44,966 nt of DNA from Fibrobacterota bacterium. GTDB lineage: Bacteria; Fibrobacterota; Fibrobacteria; UBA11236. Positions 1-9,965 of the stretch are shown in pieces. The notes beneath the pieces were generated by a model. That model saw only the letters and a list, made by a program, of their open reading frames with translations, was not told where the DNA came from and made no database searches. Every line of letters begins with the position of its first letter. Within the stretch, counting starts at the first letter, position 1. The position numbers and the translations under genes were made by a program. The stretch is taken from assembly GCA_947482115.1 (NCBI GenBank), contig CANKII010000011.1, positions 1-44,966 of the forward strand, given 5' to 3'.

Positions 1-101
1 GGGGACACACCCGTTCCCTTCCCGAACACGGAAGTTAAGCCCCAACGCGCCGATGGTACTACGGGCAACGTCCGTGGAAGAGTAGGTTCGCGCCAAGGTT
101 A
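1..101 (+). rRNA. rrf: 5S ribosomal RNA, 3' portion (cut by window start)
   Basis: The sequence shows the conserved 5S core, including CCGAACACGGAAGTTAAG (about 23-40), then the loop with GATGGTACT and the 3' arm with GTGGAAGAGTAGG. The 5' end lies outside the window and the exact 3' end near 101 is estimated. A strong terminator follows about 12 bp later, so this is probably the last gene of an rRNA operon read on the plus strand. Confidence 0.93.
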
Positions 102-112
102 TACTTATCATC

Positions 113-147
113 AAACAGCCACCTCGCTTGAGGTGGCTGTTTGCGTT
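113..147 (+). terminator. Rho-independent terminator after 5S rRNA (probably bidirectional)
   Basis: A perfect 13-bp stem (113-125 with 130-142) with loop GCTT is flanked by A-rich and T-rich sequence on both sides. It ends the rRNA operon on the plus strand. It also lies just past the stop of the minus-strand DTW gene, so it could terminate that transcript too. Confidence 0.85.
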
Positions 148-165
148 TAAGAGAGGATTGATCTC

Positions 166-810
166 TTAGACCGAATAGGAAAATGGCTTAGGCTTGCGGC
201 CTGTGCGATTCGGTGTGACAATAAAGTCTTGGTATTGCTGAAGCAAGGATTCTGAAACAGAGGTGGGTTCGTTCAAATACGGAAGCGTATGCGCGATGGA
301 TTCAATCGTCGCAAGTCCGGCCTCCTTGGCTTGATTTCTCTTCGAAGCCTGATTCACATTAAGGGCGATGCGATTCACGCGTAGCAGCCAGGGATTTCTC
401 CACCATGTGGAATGAGCCTGCTTCCACGAGCCATCAAGAATAATGATGCCTTGCAGGAAAGACGCATCTTCGAGCGGTTCTTCCTTGCGATTGAACAATT
501 GAAATGGTTTCTCGAGCTTGTGGTTGCCTTTGAGATAGAGTGCGGCCCACTTGCTGGGCTCTGCCGTTTCAATCCCCGATGCCTTTTTCAAATTGGGCCA
601 CGATAATCCGACTCGGAGGATGCTGTTCGGCAGAATCAAATTGGCGAGGCGTGCGGAGTTCCAAAGTTTGAGTTTTTCCTGGGGGTGTTGCAGGATCAAC
701 ACACGGGTTTTGGTGGGAAAGCTCGCGACCTTGCCGCAAATGCATTGAGACAGAGGACGTGAACAATCTGGGCAGGCTTCAGTTTTATTGATTTTTTGAT
801 TCTGACTCAT
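166..810 (-). CDS. tapT: DTW domain protein, probable tRNA-uridine aminocarboxypropyltransferase
   Basis: The family (TapT/YfiP, DTWD1/2) transfers the 3-amino-3-carboxypropyl group of SAM to a tRNA uridine to make acp3U. The N-terminus carries the typical four-cysteine cluster CPDCSRPLSQCIC (residues 13-25). The family-defining D-x-(T/S)-W motif is present as LDGSW near residues 125-129, followed by the A-rich segment KQAHSTWW. The length of about 214 residues is normal. I take the ATG at 810; an in-frame TTG at 819 would add three residues, and neither has a clear Shine-Dalgarno site. It lies 71 bp downstream of pfkA on the same strand and may share its transcript. The DTW-domain assignment is firm; the modified position (U47 in E. 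coli) is inferred from the family. Confidence 0.82.
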   Translation of the reverse strand: MSQNQKINKTEACPDCSRPLSQCICGKVASFPTKTRVLILQHPQEKLKLWNSARLANLILPNSILRVGLSWPNLKKASGIETAEPSKWAALYLKGNHKLEKPFQLFNRKEEPLEDASFLQGIIILDGSWKQAHSTWWRNPWLLRVNRIALNVNQASKRNQAKEAGLATIESIAHTLPYLNEPTSVSESLLQQYQDFIVTPNRTGRKPKPFSYSV

Positions 811-881
811 GGAAGTCAACGGTATTAATATTGCGGGCTCGAGAAGCCCTTTAAGCGTGAATTAATTGGATGTGCTTCTGA

Positions 882-1856
882 TTACATCGCCAGTCGCCGG
901 GCCAAATCCAGCAACTCGCGATCCAGTTCCTTCTTTTTTCCCACGGCGTCGGCAAAGGGGACTAAAACCATTTTATTCGACGCTTCTCCGGCCATCTTTC
1001 CGCTTTCCCCTGCCATTGCTGCACGTACCGCAAATGCGCCGAGACTGGTTGCCAGCATCCGATCCCGTGCCGTGGGGGAGCCTCCGCGTTGCAAATGGCC
1101 CAGCACACAAATGCGATAATCATCCCCGCTCAAGGAGCGCAAGTCCTTGGCGACTGCGGCGGCTCCACCGGGATAAGCGCCTTCAGCGACCACCAGAATG
1201 CTGCTTGTTTTTCCGGACTTTTTCCCGGCTACGAACCGGTCCACAATGGCCTGAATATCCACGGGTTCTTCTGGCACCAGAATTTCCTCGGCCCCGCCGT
1301 TCAATCCCACTTGCAGGGCAATGAATCCTGAATCGCGACCCATGACTTCGACCAGGAAAAAACGCTCATGCGACATCGCCGTATCGCGGATTTTATCGAT
1401 GGCGTCCAAAGCTGTGCTGACGGCAGTGTCATAACCGATGGTTTCATCGGTACCGTAAAGATCGTTGTCGATGGTGCCGGGCAGCCCGATGATTTTTCCG
1501 TCCCATTCCTTTTCCAGCGCCATGCAGCCTTGCAGAGTTCCGTTGCCACCGACGGCGATCAGCGCATCGATGTGATGGGCTCGTAAATTCTCCGCAGCCT
1601 TTTTAATTCCTTCCGGCGTGCGAAATTCGGGACAGCGTGAAGTGTGCAGAAAAGTTCCGCCGCGTTGCAGGATGTTGGAAACATCACGCGGGCCGAGAGG
1701 GATGAAGTCCGCTTCCAGAAGTCCGTAATAGCCGCGCTGTGCACCCAGCACGTGGTGGCCGAGGAAGCAGGCTTCGCGCACGATGCCGCGCAAGGCGGCG
1801 TTCATCCCCGGAGCATCGCCTCCGCTGGTGAGAACTGCGAATCGCATGTGTGCCAT
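882..1856 (-). CDS. pfkA: 6-phosphofructokinase with an atypical GGNG motif
   Basis: Group A phosphofructokinase, the committed step of glycolysis (fructose 6-phosphate to fructose 1,6-bisphosphate). At 324 residues it is the normal bacterial PfkA length. Visible motifs: LTSGGDAPGMNA (9-20), the catalytic loop PGTIDND (126-132, catalytic Asp130), MGRDSG (172-177) and HLQRGGSPTARDR near the C-terminus. The Gly in PGTIDND fits ATP rather than pyrophosphate use, since PPi enzymes carry Lys there. The odd feature is GGNGT at 103-107: most homologues have GGDG (ATP type) or GGDD (PPi type), so the metal-binding Asp is Asn here. Codon AAC is plainly read. The start could be Met1 or Met4 (1847). The phosphoryl donor is therefore likely ATP but not certain. 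Confidence 0.9.
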   Translation of the reverse strand: MAHMRFAVLTSGGDAPGMNAALRGIVREACFLGHHVLGAQRGYYGLLEADFIPLGPRDVSNILQRGGTFLHTSRCPEFRTPEGIKKAAENLRAHHIDALIAVGGNGTLQGCMALEKEWDGKIIGLPGTIDNDLYGTDETIGYDTAVSTALDAIDKIRDTAMSHERFFLVEVMGRDSGFIALQVGLNGGAEEILVPEEPVDIQAIVDRFVAGKKSGKTSSILVVAEGAYPGGAAAVAKDLRSLSGDDYRICVLGHLQRGGSPTARDRMLATSLGAFAVRAAMAGESGKMAGEASNKMVLVPFADAVGKKKELDRELLDLARRLAM

Positions 1857-1923
1857 GAATTAAGAGCTAGCATTTTTCAGGGTAAAATCCGGTGGTATCA
1901 GGGAAGAAATGAATGACGGAATT

Positions 1924-1962
1924 ACAAAGCGCAGAGAAGCATTTTCTCCGCGCTTTGTTGTT
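1924..1962 (-). terminator. Strong hairpin behind the O-methyltransferase gene
   Basis: ACAAAGCGC (1924-1932) pairs with GCGCTTTGT (1950-1958), and inside it GAGAA (1934-1938) pairs with TTCTC (1944-1948) around a 5-nt loop. It sits 9 bp past the methyltransferase stop and upstream of pfkA. The T-rich tail is on the plus-strand side, so as a minus-strand terminator it is imperfect; it may act mainly as a 3'-end stabiliser. Confidence 0.6.
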
Positions 1963-1967
1963 TCAGC

Positions 1968-3044
1968 CTACTTATACGCGATGGCCGCACTGGTTGGCCC
2001 AGCCAAGGGCATCCATTCGGTTTTGGAAAATCCAGCCTGATGCGCCAGACGATCGAAATCGTTGAAGGTGAAATCCGCACCGGTCTTGGTTTCGATCATC
2101 ATATTCAATGACATGAGCAAGCCGAACGTGTTCACGGAACGGTTGTTGTCGATGATGTTTTCGATGCAGACGAAAGCTCCGCCTTTGGGCAGTGCTTCGT
2201 ACGCTTTCTTGATCAGAACGAGTTTTTCCTCGTCATTCCAATCGTGGAGAATATTGCCCATGGTGATGACATCGCTTTGGGGCAGTACGTCCTTGAAGAA
2301 ATCTCCCCCGGCTGTTTTGATTCTCGAGGACAACTCGAACCGATCGATGGTTCCCTTGGTCACTTTTTCCACGACGGGTAAATCGAAGTTGATGCATTGC
2401 ATATCGGGGTTGTTCATCGCCACCTGAACACAAAGCGATCCATTGGCTCCGCCGACATCGCAGAAGGTGGAATACTTTGAGAAGTCGAACTGCTTGGCGA
2501 AGGCCATGAATGCGCCCATTTGAATGCCGGACATAGCCTGAAGAAATTCGCTGAGCGCTTCCGGGTCGCCGTAAATGGCGTCGAACTGGTTTTTCGAATC
2601 GTCAGTGGCGTACTTGATTTCGTTTTGCGGCAAACCGGTTTTGAGTCCTTCATCCAAATCGGCCCAGAAGCGGTAGAGCCGGTTGTTGGCCATTTCCAAA
2701 ATCCCGCCGAGATAGGAAGGTTTGTTTTTGTCGAGAAAGAAATCCGCATCGGGAGAGTTGGAGTAAACACCATCCGCGCCCAATCCTTTTCGGGTCAAGA
2801 ATCCCAATGAGACGAGTGCATCGAGGAAGTCGAGGTAAGAGCGTTCGTGCAATCCCAAATTCTGGCGAATCTGATTCCCGGAAAGCGGTTGTTTCGCCAG
2901 CAAGGTGAATAGTTTGAATTGAACGGCGGTGAGCACTGTTTTGGATGCCCAGAATCCCATTCCGATTTTCAGAATGTGTTCGGGGTTGTGATGTTTGGCG
3001 TGTGCGGCGGTTTCCGTCTTTGGCATTTCGAGAGTGGCTTCCAT
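1968..3044 (-). CDS. SAM-dependent O-methyltransferase, COMT/ASMT-like
   Basis: A class I methyltransferase with an N-terminal dimerisation/winged-helix domain (about residues 25-105) and a Rossmann SAM-binding domain. The SAM motif appears as FCDVGGANGSL, and the catalytic-His region as GNILHDWNDEEK, matching the His-Asp pair of plant-type caffeate and acetylserotonin O-methyltransferases and bacterial CrtF. Length from the chosen start is 358 residues. I prefer the ATG at 3044 because a good GGAGGAAA ribosome site lies just upstream; an upstream in-frame start would add 12 unlikely residues. The substrate is not readable from sequence; small-molecule or quinone/carotenoid-like hydroxyl groups are typical for the family. 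A Crp/Fnr gene lies directly upstream on the same strand and may control it. Confidence 0.83.
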   Translation of the reverse strand: MEATLEMPKTETAAHAKHHNPEHILKIGMGFWASKTVLTAVQFKLFTLLAKQPLSGNQIRQNLGLHERSYLDFLDALVSLGFLTRKGLGADGVYSNSPDADFFLDKNKPSYLGGILEMANNRLYRFWADLDEGLKTGLPQNEIKYATDDSKNQFDAIYGDPEALSEFLQAMSGIQMGAFMAFAKQFDFSKYSTFCDVGGANGSLCVQVAMNNPDMQCINFDLPVVEKVTKGTIDRFELSSRIKTAGGDFFKDVLPQSDVITMGNILHDWNDEEKLVLIKKAYEALPKGGAFVCIENIIDNNRSVNTFGLLMSLNMMIETKTGADFTFNDFDRLAHQAGFSKTEWMPLAGPTSAAIAYK

Positions 3045-3060
3045 GGTTTCCTCCTTGGTG

Positions 3061-3076
3061 TTCGCGGCAATGCGAA
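3061..3076. promoter_or_regulatory. Inverted repeat before the O-methyltransferase gene
   Basis: TTCGC-N6-GCGAA is a perfect 5-6-5 inverted repeat 16 bp before the methyltransferase start, immediately followed by the palindrome CACATGTG (3078-3085). The 5-6-5 spacing resembles Crp/Fnr operators, and a Crp/Fnr gene is adjacent. This is a candidate site only; the arms do not match the E. coli CRP or FNR consensus. Confidence 0.3.
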
Positions 3077-3127
3077 ACACATGTGAAGAAGTTATTCCCG
3101 GAAGCGGCTGGAATCCATTGACGTTGG

Positions 3128-3736
3128 TTAAGATTTTCCCGGTTTTTCCGTGAGCCGTTTTCGCAGGCGACTGAGCGATTCCGGCTCAATTCCGAGGTAA
3201 GAAGCGATATAATGCAGGGGAATGCGCTGGAAAAGCTGGGGCTGCTGCTGGGCTAAAAGGAGATATTTCTCTTCCGGAGTCCCGGATGTGGTCACAGAAA
3301 TACGCTTGAGGGTGGCGAAATGCGAGCGCTGTATTTTATCCTCGTGGAAGGCCTTGTATTTGGGAAATTGTTCGCAGGTTTTTAAAAAGTTTTCACGCGA
3401 GAGCAGTAATAATTCGGAATCTTCAAGAGCTTGTGCGTTATAGATGGTCGGTTTTTGGAGGAAAAAACTTTCCAAATCGCCAATCCACCAGTCCTCCAGC
3501 GCGAAGTTGAGGATGACTTCCTTGTCATGCTCGTTGATGACATAGCGCCGGAGGCAACCTTTGTTCACATAGGCGGTGGCATTGCAAATCTCACCGGCCC
3601 GAAAATGGTGGTCTTTCTTTTTCAGGCATTTGACTTCCCAGAGTTTCAGGAATTCCTCGAGCTGCGCATCGGTAAACTCGGCCTGTTTGCGCAGGGTTTC
3701 GATGAACTTGGGCTGGGCTTTCTGGAGATTAAGCAC
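3128..3736 (-). CDS. Crp/Fnr family transcriptional regulator
   Basis: At 202 residues it has an N-terminal cyclic-nucleotide-binding-like beta-roll (about 25-125, including FRAGEICNATAYVNKGCLRR and VILNFALEDWWIGDLESF) and a C-terminal winged helix whose recognition region reads LHYIASYLGIEPESLSRLRK. This is the layout common for Crp/Fnr proteins of Bacteroidota-like genomes. It lacks the N-terminal cysteine cluster of FNR, so an iron-sulfur sensor is unlikely; the canonical cAMP-binding Arg-Ser pair is also not evident. It lies 83 bp upstream of the O-methyltransferase, with an inverted repeat between them, which suggests local control. The effector is unknown. Confidence 0.85.
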   Translation of the reverse strand: MLNLQKAQPKFIETLRKQAEFTDAQLEEFLKLWEVKCLKKKDHHFRAGEICNATAYVNKGCLRRYVINEHDKEVILNFALEDWWIGDLESFFLQKPTIYNAQALEDSELLLLSRENFLKTCEQFPKYKAFHEDKIQRSHFATLKRISVTTSGTPEEKYLLLAQQQPQLFQRIPLHYIASYLGIEPESLSRLRKRLTEKPGKS

Positions 3737-3803
3737 AGGTGAAAACTACCCAATTTTTCGCATGGTCAAAAACTGGAGAATCCGAGGAAATTCAATCCAG
3801 TAG

Positions 3804-4742
3804 TTAAGACGTTGGAATGGATGGGAATTCATGAAATCTTCGATTCCAGCCCATAAGAAATTTTTCTCTGTAGTATTTAAAGAGATATTGATCCGCGTTT
3901 GAACTTTTAGGGAATAGAAGATCACGTGTAAAGCTGCCGTATCCGAATCTTATGCCATCATCTTGAAGTCGAACCGGAACTCTAATTTGACTCGTAACGG
4001 CCAAGATTCTAGGGTTCCAATCTTGTTTAAGTTTATGAGTAAGGTATGATGCGAGTTGATTTGTTAGCTCGGACAAAAAACGTGTGAACTCGTTGTCATT
4101 CTTAAACTCCCTTATGAACATGCTTGGGTTCAAAATTTTATCGAGGGAGATCATCACAATTCCAATGGCGTTTTGATCGGTACTTAATGCAAGTCTTTTT
4201 TCGAGCTGAACAATTGCTTCGTTGGTTCTCTTGATGAGCCTTTTCATGTTTTGTGGGCGTTTACATTCTATATAGACTTCCGTATTGAGCACGTTCGTCT
4301 TGATATCATAAATTGAATCAATGTCGATTGGAAAGCCTGCATTAAGAATGGATGCAGCCGTACTTAACTCAAATCCAATATTTCTTGCTTCGTTTGAGTT
4401 CTCATTTTCATCGAGATAGGTTTCCGGTCCATGGAGTAGCTTTTGTATTGCAGATGATAGCCCGGGGATTTCTTTTTTGTCAAAAGCCTTTCGAAGGAAA
4501 TTTATGCTATCGATTTCGTAAAAAGTATGAAGGATACTGTTGATGTTTTGTGTTTCGAAATCATTCAGCAAGCCCTTGTTTTGCGCCTCGATTAGACGCC
4601 TAACAAAGCCATCATATTTTCCATATCGAGTGGCATTTGGTTCCCCAATATTAAGGGAACGAATCCATTCTTTTGTTACCTGGTATTCTTGAAGTACCGA
4701 TTCAGCGGATAGGCGTATAGTATTGGGCGGTTGCCTCTCCAT
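3804..4742 (-). CDS. Orphan PD-(D/E)XK nuclease-like protein
   Basis: I do not recognise a named family. The 312-residue protein contains a plausible PD-(D/E)XK core: Glu125 in GFELSTAASILNAGF, acidic residues in DIDSIYDIK (140-148), then EVYIECKRP (155-163), where E-C-K matches the ExK catalytic pair of Mrr- and HJC-type nucleases. After it comes a helix rich in Lys/Arg, and the N-terminal 110 residues look all-helical. The gene is visibly more AT-rich than gyrB and recF next to it, which suggests acquisition. It starts 8 bp behind the gyrB stop on the same strand, so it may be transcribed by read-through. A restriction or defence role is possible, but no methylase or helicase partner is present. 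No strong ribosome site precedes the ATG. Confidence 0.6.
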   Translation of the reverse strand: MERQPPNTIRLSAESVLQEYQVTKEWIRSLNIGEPNATRYGKYDGFVRRLIEAQNKGLLNDFETQNINSILHTFYEIDSINFLRKAFDKKEIPGLSSAIQKLLHGPETYLDENENSNEARNIGFELSTAASILNAGFPIDIDSIYDIKTNVLNTEVYIECKRPQNMKRLIKRTNEAIVQLEKRLALSTDQNAIGIVMISLDKILNPSMFIREFKNDNEFTRFLSELTNQLASYLTHKLKQDWNPRILAVTSQIRVPVRLQDDGIRFGYGSFTRDLLFPKSSNADQYLFKYYREKFLMGWNRRFHEFPSIPTS

Positions 4743-4750
4743 TTTGAAGT

Positions 4751-6718
<1,968 letters not shown>

Positions 6719-6720
6719 TT

Positions 6721-6788
6721 AGGGCGTCCGGCCGGACGCCCCTACAACCCATCGTATCTTCGGTTGGGCGGATTGAAATCCGCCCCTA
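6721..6788. repeat. Two REP-like palindromes between dciA and gyrB
   Basis: Unit 1 (6721-6743) is a near-perfect palindrome with arms AGGGCGTCCGG and CCGGACGCCCCT. Unit 2 (6766-6787) has arms GGGCGGAT and ATCCGCCC. Both end in the same CGCCCCTAC followed by R-A-A, while the inner palindrome bases differ. Such extragenic palindromes with a constant edge and variable core are common REP-like elements. They could also form hairpins in the dciA-gyrB mRNA. Confidence 0.7.
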
Positions 6789-6799
6789 CGAAAACAATT

Positions 6800-7093
6800 C
6801 TACCGTAACCTTACGTCTTTGACCACGTTCACACCCAAAATTTGATTCGCGCGTTTGCGCAGGGCTTCCCGCTGATAATGCAATTCATTCCGCCACGCTG
6901 CATCCGCAACCCGAATGCTGAGAACGCCCTCTTTGAGGGAATCCAGTTCCGCGATATGCGCCGCCTTTTCACCGGTCAGTTCCGTCCATTGATTCCGCAG
7001 GCGGGACTCGTGCAAAATATGCCCGAGACCCTGTGTTTTCAGGGTTTCCAGCAAGGCGCCTTGAATCGACACGGGAGGGCTTCCGTATGCCAT
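6800..7093 (-). CDS. dciA: DUF721/DciA family protein, probable replicative helicase loader
   Basis: A small 97-residue protein with the DUF721 core: RLRNQWTELTGEKAAHIAE followed by LSIRVADAAWRNELHYQRE (residues about 28-78), and a conserved downstream segment with KRANQILG. DciA binds and loads DnaB helicase in bacteria that lack DnaC/DnaI. The start overlaps the recF stop as TGATG, so the two are translationally coupled. recF-dciA-gyrB is a common order near replication genes. No dnaA or dnaN is present in this window. Confidence 0.82.
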   Translation of the reverse strand: MAYGSPPVSIQGALLETLKTQGLGHILHESRLRNQWTELTGEKAAHIAELDSLKEGVLSIRVADAAWRNELHYQREALRKRANQILGVNVVKDVRLR

Positions 7094-8208
7094 CAGGCGA
7101 TTTGTCCGCGTTCCAAGGTGAAAACCTGATTGACAGCGAAGGGTAAATCTTCCCGTCGCGGAGTGGCGATGAAGGCTTGTCCGCGATCCGCGATCAAGGC
7201 TCCAAAGCGTTCGCGCCGTCCCTGATCGAGTTCGGCGAATACATCGTCCAACAACAGGATGGGAGGAAGCCCGGAAGCTTCTTCGAGTAGTCGTGCCGCA
7301 GCCAGTTTCAAGGCTAATGCCACGGATCTTTTTTGCCCTTGTGATGCGTAGTCGCGCACGGTTTTTCCATCGAGAAAACTTAGCAAATCGTCGCGGTGGG
7401 GGCCAACGGAAGTGAGTCCGTATTCACGGTCCTGGGAGCGTTTTTCACGCAGCTTTTGGAGGAAGTTTTCTTTGAGTGCGGAAGGCTCAAAATCGGGTCC
7501 TAAAGACCGTGTCATCTGTAATTCCAAGGACTCTGATCCCTGTCCAATTTCACGATAAAATTCCATGGCCTTCGGAGCCAGTTTTTCCACCAGATTGAAA
7601 CGGCGCAGGACAATCTCCACGCCCGCTTCGGCGAGAGCGTGGTCATAGGCCATGAGCAATGCTTCCTCGTCCGCGCCAAAGTTCAGGCGCAAGGCGGCAT
7701 TGCGCTGTCGTAACGCCTGCCGGTAACGGCGCAGGATTTCCAGACCTGTGGCATCGTGCTGGCATAAAAGCACATCAAGGAAGCGTCGCCGCTCCTGAGG
7801 TCCGCTGCGCAGAATATCGAGGTCTTCAGGGTTGAAAGCCACCAACAGGAAATGCCCCAGCAAGTCACCCAGTTTTCGGCTTTCGGTGACGCCCAGCTTC
7901 ACGCGGCATCCACCGTCACCATATTCCACCGATTGGTTCTGCGCCCTTCCCCCGATCATCCCCTCGCCCCGGATTACAAAGGATTCCTGGCCCCACGCGA
8001 CCATCTCCTTGTCCTTGCGAGTTCGCTGGGAATGCGCGAGGCAGAGGAAATGCAGGCTTTCGAGAAGATTGGATTTACCCTGGCCGTTGGACCCGACGAT
8101 GAGATTGATGCCGGGTCCGGGATGGACGTTTAGCCCGTGCAGATTACGAAAGTGGTGGAGAGTCAGACGGTCAATTCGCACATGAGAAGGGTAGAATTCC
8201 GGGGGCAT
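7093..8208 (-). CDS. recF: DNA replication and repair protein RecF
   Basis: SMC-like ABC ATPase that helps load RecA at single-strand gaps with RecO and RecR. Visible motifs: the N-terminal strand-helix LTLHHFRNLHGL, Walker A VGSNGQGKSN, the ABC signature YASQGQKRSVALALKLA and Walker B ILLLDDVFAELD. I take the Met at 8208, giving about 371 residues and placing the conserved N-terminus about ten residues in. Upstream in-frame ATGs at 8229 and 8253 would run into the divergent hldE start at 8252. Its stop overlaps the dciA start. Confidence 0.93.
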   Translation of the reverse strand: MPPEFYPSHVRIDRLTLHHFRNLHGLNVHPGPGINLIVGSNGQGKSNLLESLHFLCLAHSQRTRKDKEMVAWGQESFVIRGEGMIGGRAQNQSVEYGDGGCRVKLGVTESRKLGDLLGHFLLVAFNPEDLDILRSGPQERRRFLDVLLCQHDATGLEILRRYRQALRQRNAALRLNFGADEEALLMAYDHALAEAGVEIVLRRFNLVEKLAPKAMEFYREIGQGSESLELQMTRSLGPDFEPSALKENFLQKLREKRSQDREYGLTSVGPHRDDLLSFLDGKTVRDYASQGQKRSVALALKLAAARLLEEASGLPPILLLDDVFAELDQGRRERFGALIADRGQAFIATPRREDLPFAVNQVFTLERGQIA

Positions 8209-8251
8209 TCCTGTGGCGGAAGCCAGCATGAATTTGATAACTTCATGGCCC

Positions 8252-9700
8252 ATGGATATTCACGATTCCCTTGCGCGCTTCGATGCATTAACCCTTCTGG
8301 TTCTCGGCGACAGTTTTGTCGATGAATATGTCTCGGGGGATTGTTCCCGGCTTTCTCCGGAAGCGCCTGTCCCCATCCTGCGGGTGGATTCCGCAAAAAC
8401 AAAACGTGTGTTGGGTGGCGCAGCCAATACGGCGGCCAATATTGCGGCATTGGGTGGCAAACCGATTTTGTTCTCCTTGTATGGCTCGGATGCAACCGGC
8501 AAAGCGTTTGAAGCATTGTGCGCCGGCGTGGGCGTGGCGGTGGAATCTTTTCAGGACGGAAGGCCTACCATCGTCAAAACACGGTTGGTGGGACAACGGC
8601 AGCAATTGCTGCGAATCGATCACGAAGAAACACACGATATTGATGCAGCGATGGAAGCCAAAGTTTTGGCGGCATTCCGAAAGCGCCTTTCCAAAGCCGA
8701 CGGGATTGTGCTTTCCGATTACGCCAAAGGTTTTTTGACGGAAGCTTTGACTCAAGTACTGATCCGTGAAGCGCATGCGGCGGGGAAGGCTGTCGTTCTC
8801 GACCCGCGCCCGCAGCATGCGAAACGCTATGTGCAATGTGATTACATCACGCCGAATTGGAAAGAATCGTTGGGATTATTGGGTCGCACCGGTGATTTGG
8901 AGCCGACGATTGACAATGTCCGCATTATCGGAGATGAATTGCGGCTATGGCTGAAAACGCATGTGTTACTCACCTTGGGCCCACAGGGCATCGCTTTTTT
9001 TGATCGGGATTCCGGAGAATTTCTTCACATGCCCACGGCGGCCCGCGAAGTGTATGATGTTTCCGGGGCGGGGGACACCGTGGTTGCCGCATTTGCATTA
9101 GCCTTGGCGGCGGGGCTGTCACATCGCGATGCCGTGGAACTGGCCAATCGCGCCGCAGGAATTGTGGTCGCAAAGCTAGGCACGGCCACGGTGACGCGAG
9201 ATGAGTTGCTCCAATCCGATTTGAAAAGTTCGCGCTTGCTGACACGTTCCCAACTTGCGCCTTTGGCGGAAATGTTGAGGACGCAAGGAAAGCGCGTTGT
9301 CACCATCAATGGTTCCTTCGATTTGATGCATGCGGGCCATCTCTACATTCTGGAAGAAGCGAAAGCTCAAGGTGATGTGTTGATCGTGGGCCTCAACAGC
9401 GATGCTTCGGTTAAGCGGTACAAATCCAAGGATCGGCCGATTATTCCGGAAAGCGAACGCGCCAAAATGTTGTTGAGTCTGCGGTGTGTGGATTATGTGC
9501 ATGTGTTTGATGAAGATGTTCCCATGCCTTTTCTGGATGAGATCAAGCCTCAGGTGCATGTGAATGGCTCCGAATATGGCGCGGATTGTATCGAAGCCCC
9601 AACAGTTAAACGCCATGGCGGGACTATTCATGTTGTGGAAAAAATCCCCGGCTTGTCCACCAGCCAAATCCTCGACAAAATTCGCAATCTGCCGTCCTAA
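8252..9700 (+). CDS. hldE: Bifunctional heptose 7-phosphate kinase / heptose 1-phosphate adenylyltransferase
   Basis: Makes ADP-heptose for the inner core of lipopolysaccharide. The N-terminal PfkB/ribokinase domain (about 1-315) shows VLGGAANTAANIAALGG and the catalytic YDVSGAGDTVVAAFALALAAG. The C-terminal nucleotidyltransferase domain (about 340-482) shows TINGSFDLMHAGHLYIL with the HxGH motif, and ends in IPGLSTSQILDKI. Length 482 from the Met at 8252, close to E. coli HldE (477). An in-frame ATG at 8213 would add 13 residues inside the divergent recF. Its presence means a Gram-negative envelope with heptose-containing LPS, in line with the surface-sugar genes further right. Confidence 0.92.
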   Translation: MDIHDSLARFDALTLLVLGDSFVDEYVSGDCSRLSPEAPVPILRVDSAKTKRVLGGAANTAANIAALGGKPILFSLYGSDATGKAFEALCAGVGVAVESFQDGRPTIVKTRLVGQRQQLLRIDHEETHDIDAAMEAKVLAAFRKRLSKADGIVLSDYAKGFLTEALTQVLIREAHAAGKAVVLDPRPQHAKRYVQCDYITPNWKESLGLLGRTGDLEPTIDNVRIIGDELRLWLKTHVLLTLGPQGIAFFDRDSGEFLHMPTAAREVYDVSGAGDTVVAAFALALAAGLSHRDAVELANRAAGIVVAKLGTATVTRDELLQSDLKSSRLLTRSQLAPLAEMLRTQGKRVVTINGSFDLMHAGHLYILEEAKAQGDVLIVGLNSDASVKRYKSKDRPIIPESERAKMLLSLRCVDYVHVFDEDVPMPFLDEIKPQVHVNGSEYGADCIEAPTVKRHGGTIHVVEKIPGLSTSQILDKIRNLPS

Positions 9701-9965
9701 TCCACCCCTTGTTATCATAAAGCCCATAGATGAGTTTTATTTTTCTATAAAACAGAGCTGATTTGTTAGCGAAAAAATGAAATTATTCCGATTTAAAAAA
9801 CGCTTAATCTCTCATTTTTATTAAAAATAAGGCCTTTTTTATCCTTTTGGCGTTATTATTACCTCAAAAACAGTTTGCTTTCCCGCTCCGTTATCGGATA
9901 CATTGTGGATGACTTCAAAATGAAGCCTTTGGAACCCTCTCAGGAAACCACAAGGAGACCGTGTC
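9701..9965. other. AT-rich intergenic region between hldE and a lipoprotein gene
   Basis: The 265 bp are strikingly AT-rich, especially 9731-9870. A weak A/T stem (GTTTTAT 9734-9740 with ATAAAAC 9747-9753) may end hldE transcription. The rest probably holds the promoter with an UP-like element for the lipoprotein gene, whose AAGGAG ribosome site is at about 9952-9957. I see no DnaA-box cluster and no convincing small gene. Confidence 0.45.

Noticed and set aside
9701-9965. AT-rich region near recF-dciA-gyrB as a replication origin
   Set aside because: No cluster of DnaA boxes and no dnaA or dnaN nearby; it looks like a promoter/terminator region.
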